DNA from: an uncultured Clostridia bacterium
GTDB taxonomy: Bacteria > Bacillota_I > Bacilli_A > RF39 > UBA660
Length of the DNA: 8,034 nt
Assembly: GCA_947569225.1 (NCBI GenBank)
Contig: CANORX010000040.1
Span: 1 to 8,034, forward strand
Direction: 5' to 3'
Positions 6,660 through 8,034 of the stretch are shown piece after piece. The notes under the pieces were generated by a model, which was not told the DNA's origin, did not search any database, and saw only the letters and a list, made by a program, of their open reading frames with translations. Numbering within the stretch: position 1 is the first letter of the stretch; every line of letters starts with the position of its first letter. The translations under genes and the position numbers were made by a program.

Positions 6660-7481
6660 TCACTTTTTTATAGCTTTTATTATTACTATGAGTACTGCTA
6701 TTATTGCTGTTATGGTAGGGGCTGTTGTGTAGTTTTTTTCTTTTGTAGTTTTTGTGTCTGTCATTGCTACAGTTTTATTTGTTTCAGGTGTTTTTCTTAG
6801 TGTGCTACAGTATCCTTCTTTTTTTGTTCCATCTGCCCAAATTCCATATCCATTTTCTATTGCTTCTTTTTGTGTTTCGCATAGCTTGCTTGTGTATTTA
6901 TAGTTTCCATATATGTATGCAACTTCTGCATAGCCTACTTTAATTAGTTCTTCTTGTAATAAGCTATCATCCACCCAAATCCAACCTAGGTTTCTGTTAT
7001 ATTTGTCTAATTTTTCATCTTCATATTCTATTTCTATTTTTTTACCATTTTTTATTTTGTTACATGTATATTCACTTGCGTTTTTTCCAAAGGCTTCTTC
7101 TTTTTTTGTTGGGTGTACTGTTTCAGGCGTGTCTATGGCAAGAAATCTAAATTTTAAGTTTTCTCCATTTATATTAAATACTGCTGTGTCTCCATCTACA
7201 CAATTAACAAAAGTTGCTGTTACTTTTTCAAGTTCTTTATTTTCATTCGGATTTTTTATTTTTCCTTTACAAGTCCAGTTTGTTCCTAGTGAGTCTCCTT
7301 TTGCTTTATATTTTCCTTCTTCTGTTTCTTCTGCAACGTGATAGTGATTGTCACTGCCATGTGTGCCATATAATTTTCCATCACATTCTATTATAGATGC
7401 ACTTTTTAGTGCGCCTGTGGTAGCATTAAGTGAGCTTATGTTAATTATTAGTAATAATATGATAAATATCTTCTTTTTCAT
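6660..7481 (-). CDS. Secreted, membrane-anchored thermonuclease (SNase family) with N-terminal Cys/His module
   Basis: This 273-residue protein begins with a signal peptide (MKKKIFIILLLIINISSLNA, cleavage probably after about residue 20). Residues about 87-216 form a staphylococcal nuclease domain with the family's key residues in register: DGDT (96-99), Arg112, Asp117, TPET (118-121 with Glu120), and Arg163 in DKYNRN. These match Asp19/Asp21, Arg35, Asp40, Glu43 and Arg87 of the S. aureus enzyme, a Ca2+-dependent nuclease that cuts DNA and RNA phosphodiester bonds. Before it, residues 25-75 form an extra module with CDGKLYGTHGSDNHYH and a second Cys (C33, H41, H46, H48, C71). After a Thr/Lys-rich linker, residues about 254-270 form a membrane helix with a basic KAIKK tail, so the enzyme is probably tethered outside the cell; no LPXTG is present. 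Six Cys remain in the mature form and could form disulfides. GAGGG five bases upstream sets the ATG at 7481. It is the first gene of the nuclease/Ca2+ transport operon. Confidence 0.9.
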   Translation of the reverse strand: MKKKIFIILLLIINISSLNATTGALKSASIIECDGKLYGTHGSDNHYHVAEETEEGKYKAKGDSLGTNWTCKGKIKNPNENKELEKVTATFVNCVDGDTAVFNINGENLKFRFLAIDTPETVHPTKKEEAFGKNASEYTCNKIKNGKKIEIEYEDEKLDKYNRNLGWIWVDDSLLQEELIKVGYAEVAYIYGNYKYTSKLCETQKEAIENGYGIWADGTKKEGYCSTLRKTPETNKTVAMTDTKTTKEKNYTTAPTITAIIAVLIVIIKAIKK

Positions 7482-7497
7482 TTTATCCCTCTTTATT

Positions 7498-7506
7498 ATT
7501 TTATCA
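7498..7506 (-). promoter_or_regulatory. Candidate extended -10 of the nuclease operon
   Basis: The minus strand reads TGATAAAAT (TG at 7505-7506, TAAAAT at 7498-7503). No good -35 is visible 16-18 bases upstream. The implied start near 7491 would coincide with the GAGGG ribosome site (7487-7491) and leave a very short leader, so the real promoter may lie further upstream. Confidence 0.28.
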
Positions 7507-7517
7507 TAAAGTTTATG
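7505..7517. promoter_or_regulatory. Palindrome next to the operon start (possible operator)
   Basis: CATAAA (7505-7510), a central G and TTTATG (7512-7517) form a perfect 6-bp inverted repeat that overlaps the TG of the candidate extended -10 of the nuclease operon. Its position would suit a repressor site. Chance is a real alternative at this base composition. Confidence 0.3.
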
Positions 7518-7610
7518 GTTTTTAGAGAGATTTTGGTGTTTTTGACGTATATAAAGTAAAGAAAAATGATATATTTATTTTTGGTTATTTTTATTTATTT
7601 AATTTTTATA

Positions 7611-7639
7611 GTGACTTATTATTATTTTTATGGTATATT
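7611..7639 (+). promoter_or_regulatory. Promoter of the plus-strand gene
   Basis: -35-like GTGACT (7611-7616, 4 of 6), a 17-base spacer, and -10 TATATT (7634-7639, 5 of 6) preceded by TG in the extended position. The expected start is near 7646, about 25 bases before the ATG at 7671, with the strong AAGGGGG ribosome site (7657-7663) in the leader. Confidence 0.58.
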
Positions 7640-7670
7640 AATTGTTAATTATTTTTAAGGGGGAAATATT

Positions 7671-8034
7671 ATGGATGATTCTATAAAAGAAATTAGAAAT
7701 TATATTGGTGGTACATTTAAGTTTAGAGTAGAACCCAGAGAATATATTAGTGTTTTAGTGGGTGGTTATATTATTACTCCAGAAGGAGAGTTTATATTAG
7801 TAAAAGATAATGAAAATCACTCAGATATTTTTACAGACTATATATATAAGTATTTAGGAGAAGAAAATTTGCATGTTATTAATGAGATTTTAGAAATACC
7901 ATCTGATATTGAAAGGTCTTCTTCTTTAGATGTTTTAGAGTGTTCAAAGATTTTATTAAGTTTGGGGAATATTATTTATTTTGGTCTTAAGCCTGAAGAT
8001 GCTATTTCAGCTTGTAAACAAGGCGGAAATGTAG
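7671..8034 (+). CDS. Unrecognised soluble protein, N-terminal 121 residues (truncated by window edge)
   Basis: The plus strand is open from ATG at 7671 to the right edge, 121 codons without a stop. AAGGGGG seven bases upstream and an extended -10 promoter make the start firm. The protein begins MDDSIKEIRNYIGGTFKFRV and has no signal peptide or membrane helix, so it should be cytosolic. A middle part with beta-strand character, YISVLVGGYIITPEGEFILV, leads into KDNENHSDIFTDYIYKYL, then a helical region ending ILLSLGNIIYFGLKPEDAIS. I do not recognise the family. The GGYIITPEGEFILV stretch resembles a beta-hairpin in which a residue is presented before an aspartate/histidine-containing helix, but no catalytic motif can be named. 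It is divergent from the nuclease operon and the only gene in the window on the plus strand. Confidence 0.72.
   Translation, partial: MDDSIKEIRNYIGGTFKFRVEPREYISVLVGGYIITPEGEFILVKDNENHSDIFTDYIYKYLGEENLHVINEILEIPSDIERSSSLDVLECSKILLSLGNIIYFGLKPEDAISACKQGGNV

Larger units (their letters stand above)
7482..7670. other. Divergent intergenic region between the nuclease operon and the plus-strand gene
   Basis: This 189-bp stretch is very AT-rich and holds the control regions of two divergent units. The plus-strand promoter is near the right end. The left end holds an extended -10 candidate and a palindrome for the operon. The middle (about 7560-7610) contains repeated TTATTTTT-like runs with no coding sense, possibly UP-element-like. 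A TTGACG at 7542-7547 has no good -10 partner. I see no RNA gene or attachment site here. Confidence 0.6.

Noticed and set aside
6313..7396. Several short plus-strand frames rich in Phe, Leu, Cys and Ser
   Set aside because: They are translations of T-rich antisense of the nuclease and acidic-protein genes, with no start signals.
3704..7481. Mycoplasma code (TGA = Trp)
   Set aside because: Trp codons checked are TGG, and both the ATPase and the nuclease end naturally at TGA with the next gene's start placed accordingly.
7482..7670. Riboswitch or small RNA in the divergent region
   Set aside because: No conserved riboswitch core or stable stem-loop was found. The region is low-complexity AT-rich DNA with promoter elements.
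1..8034. Mobile element, phage or CRISPR content
   Set aside because: No transposase, integrase, long terminal inverted repeats or regularly spaced repeats were seen on either strand.

Overview
The window comes from a very AT-rich, low-GC Gram-positive-type bacterium. Strong AGGAGG-type ribosome sites, tightly packed genes on one strand and many AAA/ATA/AGA codons all point that way. TGA is used as a stop: the P-type ATPase ends in a TGA that overlaps the next start as ATGA, and the nuclease also ends in TGA. Trp is TGG where checked, so the standard bacterial code applies and not the Mycoplasma code. My best guess is an uncultured gut Bacilli/Mycoplasmatota-like (RF39-type) or related Firmicutes lineage. 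This rests on general resemblance of the proteins, not on a marker gene.

Layout. Positions 1-666 (minus) hold the N-terminal 222 residues of a seven-helix membrane sensor that most likely continues into a histidine kinase beyond the left edge. Positions 763-2367 (minus) hold a 534-residue protein with a divergent PlsC-type acyltransferase domain, with its own near-consensus promoter and a hairpin terminator at its stop codon. Positions about 2471-2732 hold a small gene broken by two single-base frameshifts; its promoter-like sequence, ribosome site and terminator are still recognisable. Positions 2751-7481 (minus) form a compact four-gene operon, in transcription order: a secreted, membrane-anchored staphylococcal-type nuclease; an 89-residue acidic protein of unknown function; an 888-residue P2-type (probably Ca2+) ATPase; and a 318-residue CaCA-family Ca2+/cation antiporter. 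The gaps are 7 nt, 12 nt and a 4-nt ATGA overlap. A 189-bp divergent intergenic region follows. From 7671 to the right edge (plus) is the start of an unrecognised cytosolic protein.

How the genes work together. Two different Ca2+ transport families, a primary pump and a secondary exchanger, are translationally coupled. They sit downstream of a nuclease whose family normally needs Ca2+ for catalysis. The simplest reading is a calcium-handling operon that also releases a surface DNase/RNase. That functional link is inference. I saw no CRISPR array, tRNA, rRNA, insertion sequence or phage gene. The most interesting items are the nuclease/Ca2+ transport operon, the extra Cys/His-rich N-terminal module of the nuclease, the frameshifted small gene, and a palindrome sitting on the acyltransferase promoter.
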